Notes: generated by a model from the sequence alone, not told the origin. A stretch of DNA of 64,000 nucleotides from Spiribacter halobius (GCF_020883455.1 NZ_CP086615.1:1922001-1986000); one strand, 5' to 3'; shown: positions 42,483 through 49,828, numbered from the stretch's first letter. Made by a program: numbers and translations.

Positions 42483-44221
42483 TGGCAGGCCGTACTTTCA
42501 CCTTCGGCGTTCGCGTCACCGGCGACGCCCGCGGTGGTGTCCAGGCGATGCAGATGACCGAGCGCGAGCTCAAGGACCTTCGCCGGGAGCTACAGCGCAC
42601 CGACCGAGGCTTGAAGAACAGTCGCCGTGGCTTCGATCGCTGGGCACGCGGAATGCTCAGCATGCGCAACGCCATCGGCCCGCTGGTGGGCGTGGCTGGT
42701 GCGGGCATGCTCGCCCGCCTTGGGCAGCAAAGCATCTCCGCGGCCTCTGAGGTCGGCAAGGCGGCGGATACCGCTGGCGTCGGGGCTGAGTCCCTTCAGG
42801 AATTGCGCTTCGCCCTCGGCGAGCTGGCGAACGTCTCCGAGAGCCAGACCGATACCGCTCTGCAACGGCTGAACCGTCGCCTCGGCCTTGCAGCGGACGG
42901 CAGCGGTGCGGCCAAGGACACCTTTGACGAACTCGGCATTGCGATGCGTGATGCCGGTGGCCGTGTCCGGGATACCGAGGTGGTCCTGGAAGAAGCGCTG
43001 CGGTCGCTCGCCGAGATCGACAACAATGCCACCCGGGCGGCCAAGGCATCGGAGCTGTTCGGCGAGGAGATGGGGCCACGGATCGCCGCCTCGCTGTCCG
43101 ACGGCATCCAGGCGATGGAGGACTCCCGCGACCGTGCCCACGAGCTGAACGCGGTGCTCGGCGAGGACCTGGTGGAGTCCGCCGAGAAGTTCGACGACTG
43201 GCTGAGGCGGCTCTCGATCCGTCTCAGGGGCGGATTCCGCAGGGAGCTGCTGGAGGCCGGAGCGGCGCTGGAGCGTTTCTTTGAGATCGGTGAGGGTGAA
43301 GACCTCGCCTTCCGCATCGGCCGGCGCCTGGAGACGCTGGAAGAGGCGACGATGGGCCGCCTGGAGCTGCCCGCCCGGCGCGTGGCTGAGCTTCGGCAGG
43401 AGATCGTCTGGCTCGCGAAAGATATAGACGCGCTCGACCCCAGCGTTGTGAACGTTCACCCGATTCAAAACCAGTCCACCGAGCTGCCTCTGCCGGGCCT
43501 TCGCTTCGGCTTTGCAGAGGACACGCAACGCGCTCTGGATGCCGCCGCCCGTCGCCGACAGGCCCGCCGGTTCGTAGCCGAGAACTACGGCGGGAGCCCC
43601 GGCCCGAACCCTCTGGTGGACCTGCCCGAGGTCACCATGAGCATGCGGGAGCTGCGCGAGGCGGCGCGCAGTGCCACCGAGCCCGTGCGGGAGCTCAACA
43701 ACCTCGGAGCCGATCTTGGGATGACCTTCTCCAGCTCTCTGGAAGATTCACTGGTCAGCTTCGATGACTGGCGCGATACCGTGAAGAGCGGCCTCGAGGA
43801 CGTTGCCCGCATCATCTACCGCACCTTCATCACCGCACCGCTCGGACGCCAGGCGGGAAACTTCGTCTCGGGGCTGTTCCCCAGCGGCGGCTTTGAAGGC
43901 GTCGGGAACGCCACTCCGCGGGCCTTTGCGGATGGGGGCGTTATCGACCGCCCCACGGTCGCCCTTGCTGGCGAGGCTGGCCCCGAGGCCGTGTTCCCGC
44001 TTACCCGCATGGGCGGGAAGCTCGGGATTCAGGCGAGCGGTGGCGCCGGCGACGTTCACATCCACAACGAAGGCCAGCCGATGCAGGTTGAGCGCTTCGA
44101 GCGGCGAGGCCCTGATCTTCACGTCTGGGTGCGCAACGAGATGCGCCGAAGCCTGAACCAGGGCGAGCTGGACCGTGAGATGGCCGGCAACTTCGGGATC
44201 AACCGCCGGGGCTCGCGATGA
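42482..44221 (+). CDS. Tail tape-measure protein
   Basis: 579 residues. The N-terminal half has the tape-measure pattern FGVRVTGDARGGVQAMQMTERELKDLRRELQRTDRGLKNSRRGFDRWARGM, a hydrophobic stretch NAIGPLVGVAGAGMLARLG, and DTAGVGAESLQELRFALGELANVSESQTD typical of TMP families. The C-terminus has FADGGVIDRPTVALAGEAGPEAVFPLTRMGGKLGIQ, a signature of siphophage tape measures. Tape-measure length sets tail length, so at about 1.5 A per residue a short tail near 85 nm is expected. No other tail gene is present in the element, which is unusual for a satellite. The gene is intact and overlapped on both sides. Confidence 0.88.
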   Translation: MAGRTFTFGVRVTGDARGGVQAMQMTERELKDLRRELQRTDRGLKNSRRGFDRWARGMLSMRNAIGPLVGVAGAGMLARLGQQSISAASEVGKAADTAGVGAESLQELRFALGELANVSESQTDTALQRLNRRLGLAADGSGAAKDTFDELGIAMRDAGGRVRDTEVVLEEALRSLAEIDNNATRAAKASELFGEEMGPRIAASLSDGIQAMEDSRDRAHELNAVLGEDLVESAEKFDDWLRRLSIRLRGGFRRELLEAGAALERFFEIGEGEDLAFRIGRRLETLEEATMGRLELPARRVAELRQEIVWLAKDIDALDPSVVNVHPIQNQSTELPLPGLRFGFAEDTQRALDAAARRRQARRFVAENYGGSPGPNPLVDLPEVTMSMRELREAARSATEPVRELNNLGADLGMTFSSSLEDSLVSFDDWRDTVKSGLEDVARIIYRTFITAPLGRQAGNFVSGLFPSGGFEGVGNATPRAFADGGVIDRPTVALAGEAGPEAVFPLTRMGGKLGIQASGGAGDVHIHNEGQPMQVERFERRGPDLHVWVRNEMRRSLNQGELDREMAGNFGINRRGSR

Positions 44222-44436
44222 GTGAGGGCGACACCCTGGACGAGGAGCTGCGGGCCCTCGGGCGCTACCTCGACAGTCGGCCCGTGGATACCGGCACCGC
44301 ACTGGTAACGATGGCCCGGGCGATGGGTGCCAGCGTGCGGTCGCTGGCGCGCACAGACGAGGACAGGCGGGCGTTGCTGGAGCGGCTGGCCGTGGTCACC
44401 GAGACGCACGCAGGGCTAGCTGATAAGCCCAACTGA
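44218..44436 (+). CDS. Small hypothetical protein, 72 residues
   Basis: Overlaps the tape-measure stop by 4 bp (ATGA). Soluble, acidic start (MSEGDTLDEELRALGRYLD) and a helical end. Last rightward gene of the structural run. In complete phages small chaperones lie before, not after, the tape measure, so no function is assigned. Confidence 0.55.
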   Translation: MSEGDTLDEELRALGRYLDSRPVDTGTALVTMARAMGASVRSLARTDEDRRALLERLAVVTETHAGLADKPN

Positions 44437-44535
44437 GACGCCCACCGCCGCGATGCGGCGAGACTCCCTGTCTGGTAGTCGCCTTCCCGGGCGACGGTGG
44501 GCGGATGAAGGATGTCAGATCCGGCAAACGCGTCA
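44437..44535. other. Convergent gap between structural genes and cargo
   Basis: The gap contains the imperfect inverted repeat GCCCACCGCC...GGCGACGGTGGGC (about 44440-44502), with arms that can pair and could end transcription from both sides. Base composition changes sharply here from GC-rich structural genes to the AT-rich cargo gene. Confidence 0.45.
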
Positions 44536-45210
44536 TTACCTCGGAACCGTGCCGCCCAAGTGCTCTATTTTGCTCTCGATCTTCTCGATGAGTTGGCTTT
44601 GCTCATCGTCTGGAACATTGTCTTTCCGGATTGAGAACAGTGCCTCAAGGTAGATTTCAAGTGCCTTTTTGTTTTGCCCTTTGAATTCCGCTTTCTCGGC
44701 TTCGTGAAGATGCGCATGGGCGATTGTATCGGCGATTTCTTTACGTACTTCGTGCTCAAATTCTTGTAGCTCATCAATGTCTTCAAACTGGATTTGATAT
44801 TCGGTGACTTGCTCTAGAACTTTGCTGAAAGGCTCGATCTTTCCCGATACGGTTATCGCGTTCTCAGACTTGCTCCTAGCTAGGATACGCTGAGTGTTCA
44901 GTGGCTCCAAAACCTTCTTAGCTCGCTCCTCCCGCCATTCCTGTATAGCTTGTGATGGTGGCGGGTCAATCGTGCTAATTCCACGATCTTCAAACATCTT
45001 TAAGTTTTCCAATGCCATCAAACCAAGCTTATAATAAAAGAGAGTGGTATCGAGTTTTTTGCTGTTCCTGATGTGCTCGGTATATTCATCAAGAAGCCTC
45101 ATAACCTCAGACTTTTGGGGATTTACTTTTTTTTGGCATTTTGTGCAAATGCCGTCCTTATCTTTTCCCAGAAACCATCCTGAGCGCTTGCACAACTTGC
45201 ACTTAGCCAT
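44536..45210 (-). CDS. Zinc-ribbon protein with helical repeats, low-GC cargo gene
   Basis: 224 residues from ATG 45210 (GGGGGAT 6 nt upstream). An N-terminal zinc ribbon MAKCKLCKRSGWFLGKDKDG...CTKCQKK (CxxC...CxxC) is followed by a long helical, Lys/Glu-rich part and a TPR-like end (HEAEKAEFKGQNKKALEIYLEALFSIRKDNVPDDEQ). Codon use and GC (clearly below half in long stretches) differ strongly from every other gene in the window, which marks recent acquisition. Position at the element's end with opposite orientation is where satellites carry accessory or defence cargo. Function unknown. Confidence 0.75.
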   Translation of the reverse strand: MAKCKLCKRSGWFLGKDKDGICTKCQKKVNPQKSEVMRLLDEYTEHIRNSKKLDTTLFYYKLGLMALENLKMFEDRGISTIDPPPSQAIQEWREERAKKVLEPLNTQRILARSKSENAITVSGKIEPFSKVLEQVTEYQIQFEDIDELQEFEHEVRKEIADTIAHAHLHEAEKAEFKGQNKKALEIYLEALFSIRKDNVPDDEQSQLIEKIESKIEHLGGTVPR

Positions 45211-45330
45211 CGTTATCCCCCGTAGTGTTAAGGGCGACCTCAAATGCCTTATACGTATGAACGGCCCGTCGGCCGGGCCAGCGGGGCGCGGGATTGGAAT
45301 GCCGGGCGTATGGCCGGCTCTGTGGGGGTG

Positions 45331-45651
45331 CTACTCGGCATCTACTCCGGTCTTGATCGTCACATCCACGAATACGCGGCGGTTCCAGAAGAAGCCTTCC
45401 AGTCTCACGTCTTTCACTTGGACGAATACGGAGCGGCCCTTGTCCATTCTCTCCGCGAGCCATGACGCATGCCTCGCCGGTATGTAGCCGACCATCGTGT
45501 GGTCGCCGAGGTAAAGGGCTACCGCGTTGGGGTCTACCGGATTATCAGGTTCACGCTTGGCGACGAGCTGAGAGCCCGAGGTTAGCCGGCTGGCGGCCTT
45601 CCGACGCTGCTTGTTGATGATGCCTGCGATGTAGGATGAATAGTTGCCCAT
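45331..45651 (-). CDS. HIRAN-domain protein
   Basis: 106 residues. SGSQLVAKREPDNPVDPNAVALYLGD then HTMVGYIPARHASWLAERMDKGRSVFVQV is the HIRAN pattern (REPdNP-D-NAVa ... vGYiP). HIRAN modules bind damaged or free 3' DNA ends and occur in helicases and as small stand-alone proteins in mobile elements. The start at 45651 has GAAGAAGAA upstream. It lies 120 bp before the zinc-ribbon gene on the same strand; the two may form one cargo operon. Confidence 0.8.
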   Translation of the reverse strand: MGNYSSYIAGIINKQRRKAASRLTSGSQLVAKREPDNPVDPNAVALYLGDHTMVGYIPARHASWLAERMDKGRSVFVQVKDVRLEGFFWNRRVFVDVTIKTGVDAE

Positions 45652-45746
45652 CGGTTCTTCTTCGGTCGGTTGGGCGGACTATGAAAGGCGCAGAAGGCCA
45701 TCTATAGTTGAACGGTGGCACCCGCCACCCCATCACCTTCGCCCAT

Positions 45747-45860
45747 CTAGCAGCGACCCGAAGAAGTCTTGGGCTTGGACCGCCGGTGCGAGGACACCGG
45801 GACGGTCTTAGGCCCGGGCTTCGGGCTCGTCCGCTTCGAGTAACACTTCCGCTTGGCCAT
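45747..45860 (-). CDS. 37-residue highly basic peptide
   Basis: ATG 45860 is preceded by a strong ribosome-binding site (GGAGGTTTGGC). The product MAKRKCYSKRTSPKPGPKTV...SSHRRSKPKTSSGRC is Lys/Arg/Pro/Ser-rich with cysteines at residue 6 and the C-terminus. A 13-bp inverted repeat (GTGGCACCCGCCA at 45715-45727, complement at 45961-45973) brackets the gene. No known family. The good start signal is the main evidence that it is expressed. Confidence 0.5.
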   Translation of the reverse strand: MAKRKCYSKRTSPKPGPKTVPVSSHRRSKPKTSSGRC

Positions 45861-46043
45861 GCCAAACCTCCGGTTACCGATGGCAGGAAGGGCCTGCCGC
45901 CCTGGGAGCCCCATGCTCCCCTTGGCAATAGAGCGTGGGTACCAGGTTGAACAGGAAGGATGGCGGGTGCCACGTAGGAAGATAGAAGACAGCCCGATGC
46001 CTCGCCATCGGAAGAGGGCCGACCTCGGTAATGAACCGATGTT
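45861..46043. other. Non-coding right end of the element
   Basis: Holds the presumed promoter of the basic peptide gene and one arm of the 13-bp inverted repeat (45961-45973). No further gene is supported. Confidence 0.35.
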
Positions 46044-46063
46044 GGTCACAGATCGGTCACACG
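46044..46063. promoter_or_regulatory. Right GGTCACA box pair, probable integrase arm site
   Basis: GGTCACAGATCGGTCACACG differs by one base from the pair at 35887-35906 next to int. It lies 20 bp inside attR in the same orientation. Matching boxes at both ends of an integrated element are expected for an integrase binding both arms of attP. Confidence 0.6.
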
Positions 46064-46083
46064 AGGTCGGGTTCCGCGACCCA

Positions 46084-46185
46084 AACGAGAAACGGCGACC
46101 CCCGATGCTCCGTAAGTCGCCGTTTCGCCGGGTATTCTTGGTGGGCGGTGCTGGGATCGAACCAGCGACCCCTGCCGTGTGAAGG
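46084..46185. other. attR: right copy of the 102-bp attachment repeat
   Basis: One mismatch to 35668-35769. It covers the 3' part of the intact tRNA-Val and 55 bp downstream of it, including the hairpin GAAACGGCGAC/GTCGCCGTTTC. The element therefore brings a replacement for both the tRNA 3' end and the following hairpin, keeping the tRNA gene functional after insertion. Confidence 0.88.
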
Positions 46186-46213
46186 CAGTGCTCTCCCGCT
46201 GAGCTAACCGCCC
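46139..46213 (-). tRNA. tRNA-Val (anticodon CAC)
   Basis: On the minus strand: acceptor GGGCGGT pairing with ACCGCCC, D-arm GCTCAGCGGGAGAGC, anticodon arm CTGCC-TTCACAC-GGCAG giving CAC, T-arm with GGTTCGATCC and an encoded CCA end. It reads valine codon GTG. The 3' half coincides with attR, and a truncated second copy marks attL. A promoter with TTGACA-N17-TAGACT lies just upstream. Confidence 0.95.
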
Positions 46214-46225
46214 GGCGCGATCGAG

Positions 46226-46254
46226 AGTCTATGGAGGGGCGGCCGGGCTGTCAA
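46226..46254 (-). promoter_or_regulatory. Sigma-70 promoter of tRNA-Val
   Basis: On the minus strand TTGACA (46249-46254), 17 bp, TAGACT (46226-46231), 13 bp from the mature tRNA 5' end. The hexamers are identical to those of the tRNA-Ala promoter at 47772, supporting both calls. Confidence 0.85.
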
Positions 46255-46359
46255 CGCAGCTGGCCGCCGCCCCCGGGCGCCGAGTACACTACGCCGCCGC
46301 ATGGCGCCGGAATCCCCTCGCGGCTTGTGTTCCCAGGCTTCCACGGAGATCGCCCCACG

Positions 46360-47775
46360 ATGACGGTGAAGACGCGTTTCGCCCCGAGCCCCACCGGCTA
46401 TCTGCACATCGGCGGTGCCCGCACGGCGCTGTTCTGCTGGCTCTACGCGCGGCGCCACGGCGGGCGGTTCGTACTGCGAATCGAGGACACGGATCGCGAG
46501 CGCTCCACCCCCGAGGCCATCAACGCCATTCTCGAAGGCATGGCCTGGCTCGGGCTCGATTACGACGAAGGGCCCTTCTACCAGACCCAGCGCTTCGACC
46601 GTTATCGCGAGGTGCTGGACCGGATGCTTGCCGAAGGGACGGCCTACCGCTGCTACTGCTCCCGGCAGCGGCTGGAGCAGTTGCGCGAGGCCCAGCTCGC
46701 GCGCAAGGAGAAGCCCCGCTACGACGGCCGCTGCCGGGATCTTGACGGGCCGCCCGCCGACGCCGAGGGCGAGCCGGTGGTCCGCTTCCGTCAGCCCCGC
46801 GAGGGCATGACCGTGGTGGACGACCGGGTGAAGGGCCGCGTCGCCTTCCAGAACAGCGAGCTGGACGACCTCATCATCGCCCGGGCCGACGGGACGCCCA
46901 CCTACAACTTCGTGGTCGTGGTGGACGACATGGACATGGCGATCACCCACGTCATCCGGGGTGACGACCACCTGAACAACACCGCCCGCCAGGCCAACAT
47001 CCTCCAGGCGCTCGGCGTGACGCCGCCGGTGTACGCCCACGTGCCGATGATCCTGGACGAGCACGGCAAGAAGCTCTCAAAGCGCACCGGTGCCGCCAGC
47101 GTGATGGATTACCGCGATCAGGGCTTCCTGCCGGAAGCGGTGGTGAACTATCTGGTGCGCCTTGGCTGGGCCCACGGCGACCAGGAGATCTTCACCCTGG
47201 ACGAGATGGTGGAGCACTTCGATATCGGCGACATCAACCATTCCGCCTCGAGCCTCAACCCCTCCAAGCTCGAATGGCTGAACCAGCACTACCTGAAGAC
47301 CCTGCCGCCCGCCCACGTCGCGCGGCATCTGGCCTGGCACCTGGGTGCGCTCGGCATCGACCCGACCGAGGGGCCGGACCTGGAAGCCATCGTGGCGGCG
47401 CAGGCCGAGCGCAGTCGCACGCTGGTGGAGATGGCGGAGAACAGCCGCTTCTTCTTCCGCGAGCCGGAGGGCTACGACGAGAAGGCGGCGCGCAAGCATC
47501 TGGGGGAGGGCTCCGCGCCGGTTCTGGCGGCGCTGCGGCTTGCCCTCGGCACCCTCGAGAGCTGGACCGCCGAGGCCATCCACGCGGCGGTGCAGGGTGT
47601 CGCCGATGAGCAGGACCTCAAGCTCGGCAAGGTGGCCCAGCCGCTGCGCGTGGCGGTCTCCGGCGGGCCGGTGTCGCCGCCCATCGATGTCACCCTGGCG
47701 CTGCTCGGCCGGGAGTCGACGCTGCGCCGTATCGAGGCCGCCGAGGCGCATATCCGGAGCACCGCCGGTGCTTGA
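46360..47775 (+). CDS. gltX: Glutamyl-tRNA synthetase
   Basis: 471 residues, class I synthetase. The HIGH-type signature is in FAPSPTGYLHIGGARTALF near the start, followed by RIEDTDRER, NFVVVVDDMDMAITHVIRGDDHLNNT, and the KMSKS-type KLSKRTGAASV (about 238-248). The C-terminal anticodon-binding helical domain is complete. The start at 46360 gives the usual MTVKTRFAPSPTG. It is divergent from tRNA-Val and immediately upstream of tRNA-Ala. Confidence 0.97.
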   Translation: MTVKTRFAPSPTGYLHIGGARTALFCWLYARRHGGRFVLRIEDTDRERSTPEAINAILEGMAWLGLDYDEGPFYQTQRFDRYREVLDRMLAEGTAYRCYCSRQRLEQLREAQLARKEKPRYDGRCRDLDGPPADAEGEPVVRFRQPREGMTVVDDRVKGRVAFQNSELDDLIIARADGTPTYNFVVVVDDMDMAITHVIRGDDHLNNTARQANILQALGVTPPVYAHVPMILDEHGKKLSKRTGAASVMDYRDQGFLPEAVVNYLVRLGWAHGDQEIFTLDEMVEHFDIGDINHSASSLNPSKLEWLNQHYLKTLPPAHVARHLAWHLGALGIDPTEGPDLEAIVAAQAERSRTLVEMAENSRFFFREPEGYDEKAARKHLGEGSAPVLAALRLALGTLESWTAEAIHAAVQGVADEQDLKLGKVAQPLRVAVSGGPVSPPIDVTLALLGRESTLRRIEAAEAHIRSTAGA

Positions 47776-47800
47776 CACCCTCCGGTGCCGATCCTAGACT
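47772..47800 (+). promoter_or_regulatory. Sigma-70 promoter of tRNA-Ala
   Basis: TTGACA (47772-47777), 17 bp, TAGACT (47795-47800), 13 bp from the tRNA 5' end. The -35 overlaps the gltX stop codon (CTTGACACC), so the tRNA gene has its own promoter at the very end of gltX. Confidence 0.88.
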
Positions 47801-47813
47801 GCGCGCTCGTTTC

Positions 47814-47889
47814 GGGGCCATAGCTCAGCTGGGAGAGCGCCTGCATGGCATGCAGGAGGTCGGCGGTTCGATCCCGCCTGGCTCCACCA
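47814..47889 (+). tRNA. tRNA-Ala (anticodon GGC)
   Basis: 76 nt with encoded CCA: acceptor GGGGCCA/TGGCTCC, D-arm GCTCAGCTGGGAGAGC, anticodon arm CCTGC-ATGGCAT-GCAGG with anticodon GGC, T-arm GGCGGTTCGATCCCGCC. Followed by a GC-rich hairpin terminator. Confidence 0.97.
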
Positions 47890-47903
47890 GATTCCTCACG
47901 TTT

Positions 47904-47933
47904 CGGGCCGCCTTGTTGCGGCCCGTCGTGTTT
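47904..47933 (+). terminator. Intrinsic terminator after tRNA-Ala
   Basis: CGGGCCGC and GCGGCCCG form an 8-bp GC stem with a 6-nt loop (47904-47925), followed by the T-rich TCGTGTTT. It stands 14 bp after the tRNA. Confidence 0.75.
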
Positions 47934-48193
47934 CCGGGCCCCCCTTCCGATGCCCGCCGGCTCAGCCGGATACCATCCACCCGCTTACGCGACCCTCGCC
48001 GGCATCCTGGTCCAGGACCGGCGGCTCGCCGGCCTCGGCGTCAACCCGAGCGGCGGCTCGAGCTCGGCATCGCCTATGCCATGATCGACGAGAACGATGA
48101 CAATGCCGAGATCGGGGCCGAAGGCCCCGAGGGCGACGAGGGCGTCCAGGCCGAGGCCTGGTGGCAGGACCCGGTGCTGCTCGCGAGGCAGGC
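47934..48193. other. Gap before the alpha-glucosidase gene, possible gene remnant
   Basis: About 260 bp. Two partly coding-looking frames meet here (47950-48084 and a frame running to 48197 with MIDENDDNAEIGAEGPEGDE), but neither matches a family I know and neither has a good start signal. Because a broken sugar-transport gene follows the glucosidase, this may be the tail of another lost transporter gene. That is speculation. Confidence 0.3.
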
Positions 48194-49828
48194 ATGAGCC
48201 CGTTGGCTGACGATGCATGGTGGCGCGGGGGCATCATCTACCAGATCTACCCGCGCAGCTTCCTGGACGCGAGTGGTGACGGCGTCGGGGATCTGGAGGG
48301 CATCCTGCGCCGGCTTGATCACGTGGCCGGGCTGGGTGTGGACGCGGTCTGGATTTCCCCCTTCTTCCGCTCGCCGATGCAGGATTTCGGCTACGACGTT
48401 GCCGACTACCGCGCCGTGGACCCGATGTTCGGCAGCCTGGAGACCTTCGACCGCGTGCTCGCCGAGGCGCATCGCCTGGGCCTGCGCGTGCTCATCGACC
48501 AGGTGCCGAGCCACACGTCGGACCAGCACCCCTGGTTCCTGGAGAGCCGCGCGAGTCGCGACAATCCGAGGGCGGACTGGTACGTCTGGGTGGACCCGAA
48601 ACCGGACGGGATGCCGCCGAACAACTGGCTGTCGGTCTTCGGCGGCTCCGCGTGGCAGTGGGACAGCGTGCGCTGCCAGTATTACCTGCACAATTTCCTC
48701 GCGAGCCAGCCCGACCTCAACTACCACAACCCGGCGGTGCAGGACGCCATGCTCGCCGAGATGCGCTTCTGGCTCGAGCGCGGCGTCGACGGCTTCCGCC
48801 TCGACGCCATCAACTTCTGCTTCCACGATGCCGCGCTGCGTGACAACCCGCCGCGCGCGGGCCGCGCTGCCGCCACCACGGTGTCCGGCCCGGAGAACCC
48901 GTACTCGTGGCAGGTCCACGTGTACGACAAGTCGCGCCCGGAGATGATCGGCTGGCTGCGGCATATACGGTCACTGGCACGGGAGTTCGGTGACGCGGTC
49001 CTCATGGGCGAGATTGGCGACGAGCGGGGCCCCGAGCTCATGGCGGAATACACCGCCGGTGGCGAGCGGCTGCACATGGCCTACAGCTTTGACCTGCTCA
49101 CCGAACGCGGCGACGCCGCCTACCTCCGCGAGCGGGTGGAGGGCACGGTGCGGGCCCTGGGTGAGAACGGCTACGCCTGCTGGTCGATCGGCAATCACGA
49201 CGTGCCGCGGGTGGTGACCCGCTGGGGGCGCGGCGCGCCGCCGGAGAAGGTGGCGCCGCTCTACCTCGCCCTGCTGCTGTCGCTACCCGGGGCGGCCTGC
49301 CTGTACCAGGGCGACGAGCTTGGCCTGCCGGAGGCGGATCTGACCTACGAGGACCTGCGGGATCCTTACGGCATCCGCTTCTGGCCGCGCTTTCGCGGGC
49401 GCGATGGCTGCCGCACGCCGATGCCATGGGCGGCGGATCCGCCGGGCGCCGGGTTCACGACGGGACGGCCCTGGCTGCCGATCCCGGAGGCCCACCGGCC
49501 CCTCGCCGTGGACCGCCAGGCCGGCGTACCGGGCAGCGTCCTGGAGGCCTGCCGGGCGTTCATCGCCTGGCGGCGCGGATACCCGGCCCTGCGCCATGGC
49601 GCGGCGCGCTTCCATGAGGCGCCGCCGGGCGTGCTGCTGCTCGAGCGCCACGTCCCCGGCGAGCGGCTGCTGGCGGCGTTCAACCTCACCGCGAGCCCGG
49701 CGCAAGTGCCCCTGCCCGGACCGGTGGCGGCGCTCGCCGGCAACGGCTTCGGTGGCCGCCTTGTCGGCGGCGCCGTGGAGCTGGAGGGCCACGACGCATT
49801 CTTCGGGCGTATCCTGGGCCGTGGCTAG
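48194..49828 (+). CDS. GH13 alpha-glucosidase
   Basis: 544 residues. The (beta/alpha)8 GH13 signatures are present: WWRGGIIYQIYPRSFLDASGDGVGDL, DAVWISPFFRSPMQDFGYDVADY, RVLIDQVPSHTSDQHPWF, DGFRLDAINF (nucleophile Asp), MGEIGDE (acid/base Glu) and SIGNHDVPRV (third carboxylate). It resembles the alpha-glucosidase/oligo-1,6-glucosidase group acting on short alpha-glucosides such as maltose, sucrose or glucosylglycerol. No signal peptide, so cytosolic. It was probably once part of a sugar-uptake operon, since a truncated MalK-like gene follows directly. Confidence 0.92.
   Translation: MSPLADDAWWRGGIIYQIYPRSFLDASGDGVGDLEGILRRLDHVAGLGVDAVWISPFFRSPMQDFGYDVADYRAVDPMFGSLETFDRVLAEAHRLGLRVLIDQVPSHTSDQHPWFLESRASRDNPRADWYVWVDPKPDGMPPNNWLSVFGGSAWQWDSVRCQYYLHNFLASQPDLNYHNPAVQDAMLAEMRFWLERGVDGFRLDAINFCFHDAALRDNPPRAGRAAATTVSGPENPYSWQVHVYDKSRPEMIGWLRHIRSLAREFGDAVLMGEIGDERGPELMAEYTAGGERLHMAYSFDLLTERGDAAYLRERVEGTVRALGENGYACWSIGNHDVPRVVTRWGRGAPPEKVAPLYLALLLSLPGAACLYQGDELGLPEADLTYEDLRDPYGIRFWPRFRGRDGCRTPMPWAADPPGAGFTTGRPWLPIPEAHRPLAVDRQAGVPGSVLEACRAFIAWRRGYPALRHGAARFHEAPPGVLLLERHVPGERLLAAFNLTASPAQVPLPGPVAALAGNGFGGRLVGGAVELEGHDAFFGRILGRG

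Larger units (their letters stand above)
35668..46185. mobile_element. 10.5-kb tRNA-Val-integrated element, candidate phage satellite
   Basis: The element is bounded by a 102-bp direct repeat (35668-35769 and 46084-46185, one mismatch) that includes the tRNA-Val 3' end. It encodes, from left: integrase, a hypothetical protein, AlpA-like regulator, three early proteins, an iteron array, three small proteins, a putative major capsid protein, a small protein, a cos-like non-coding stretch, a Nu1-type terminase small subunit, a tail tape-measure protein, a small protein, and leftward cargo (HIRAN, zinc ribbon, basic peptide). No large terminase, portal, head protease, lysis, baseplate or fibre gene is present. 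Frames are intact and tightly overlapped, which argues against simple prophage decay. The capsid-before-terS order differs from the usual terS-terL-portal-capsid order. Dependence on a helper phage is inferred. Confidence 0.8.

Noticed and set aside
45244-45465. Plus-strand frame opposite the HIRAN gene
   Set aside because: It lacks a ribosome-binding site and domain, while the minus strand has a clear HIRAN pattern.
35668-46185. Reading the element as a decayed ordinary prophage
   Set aside because: Not excluded, but ranked lower: genes are intact and overlapping, att sites are nearly identical, and the capsid gene precedes terS, which deletion alone would not produce.
48081-48197. A 38-residue acidic protein before the glucosidase
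   Set aside because: No ribosome-binding site and no similarity known to me; kept only as a possible remnant within the gap entry.
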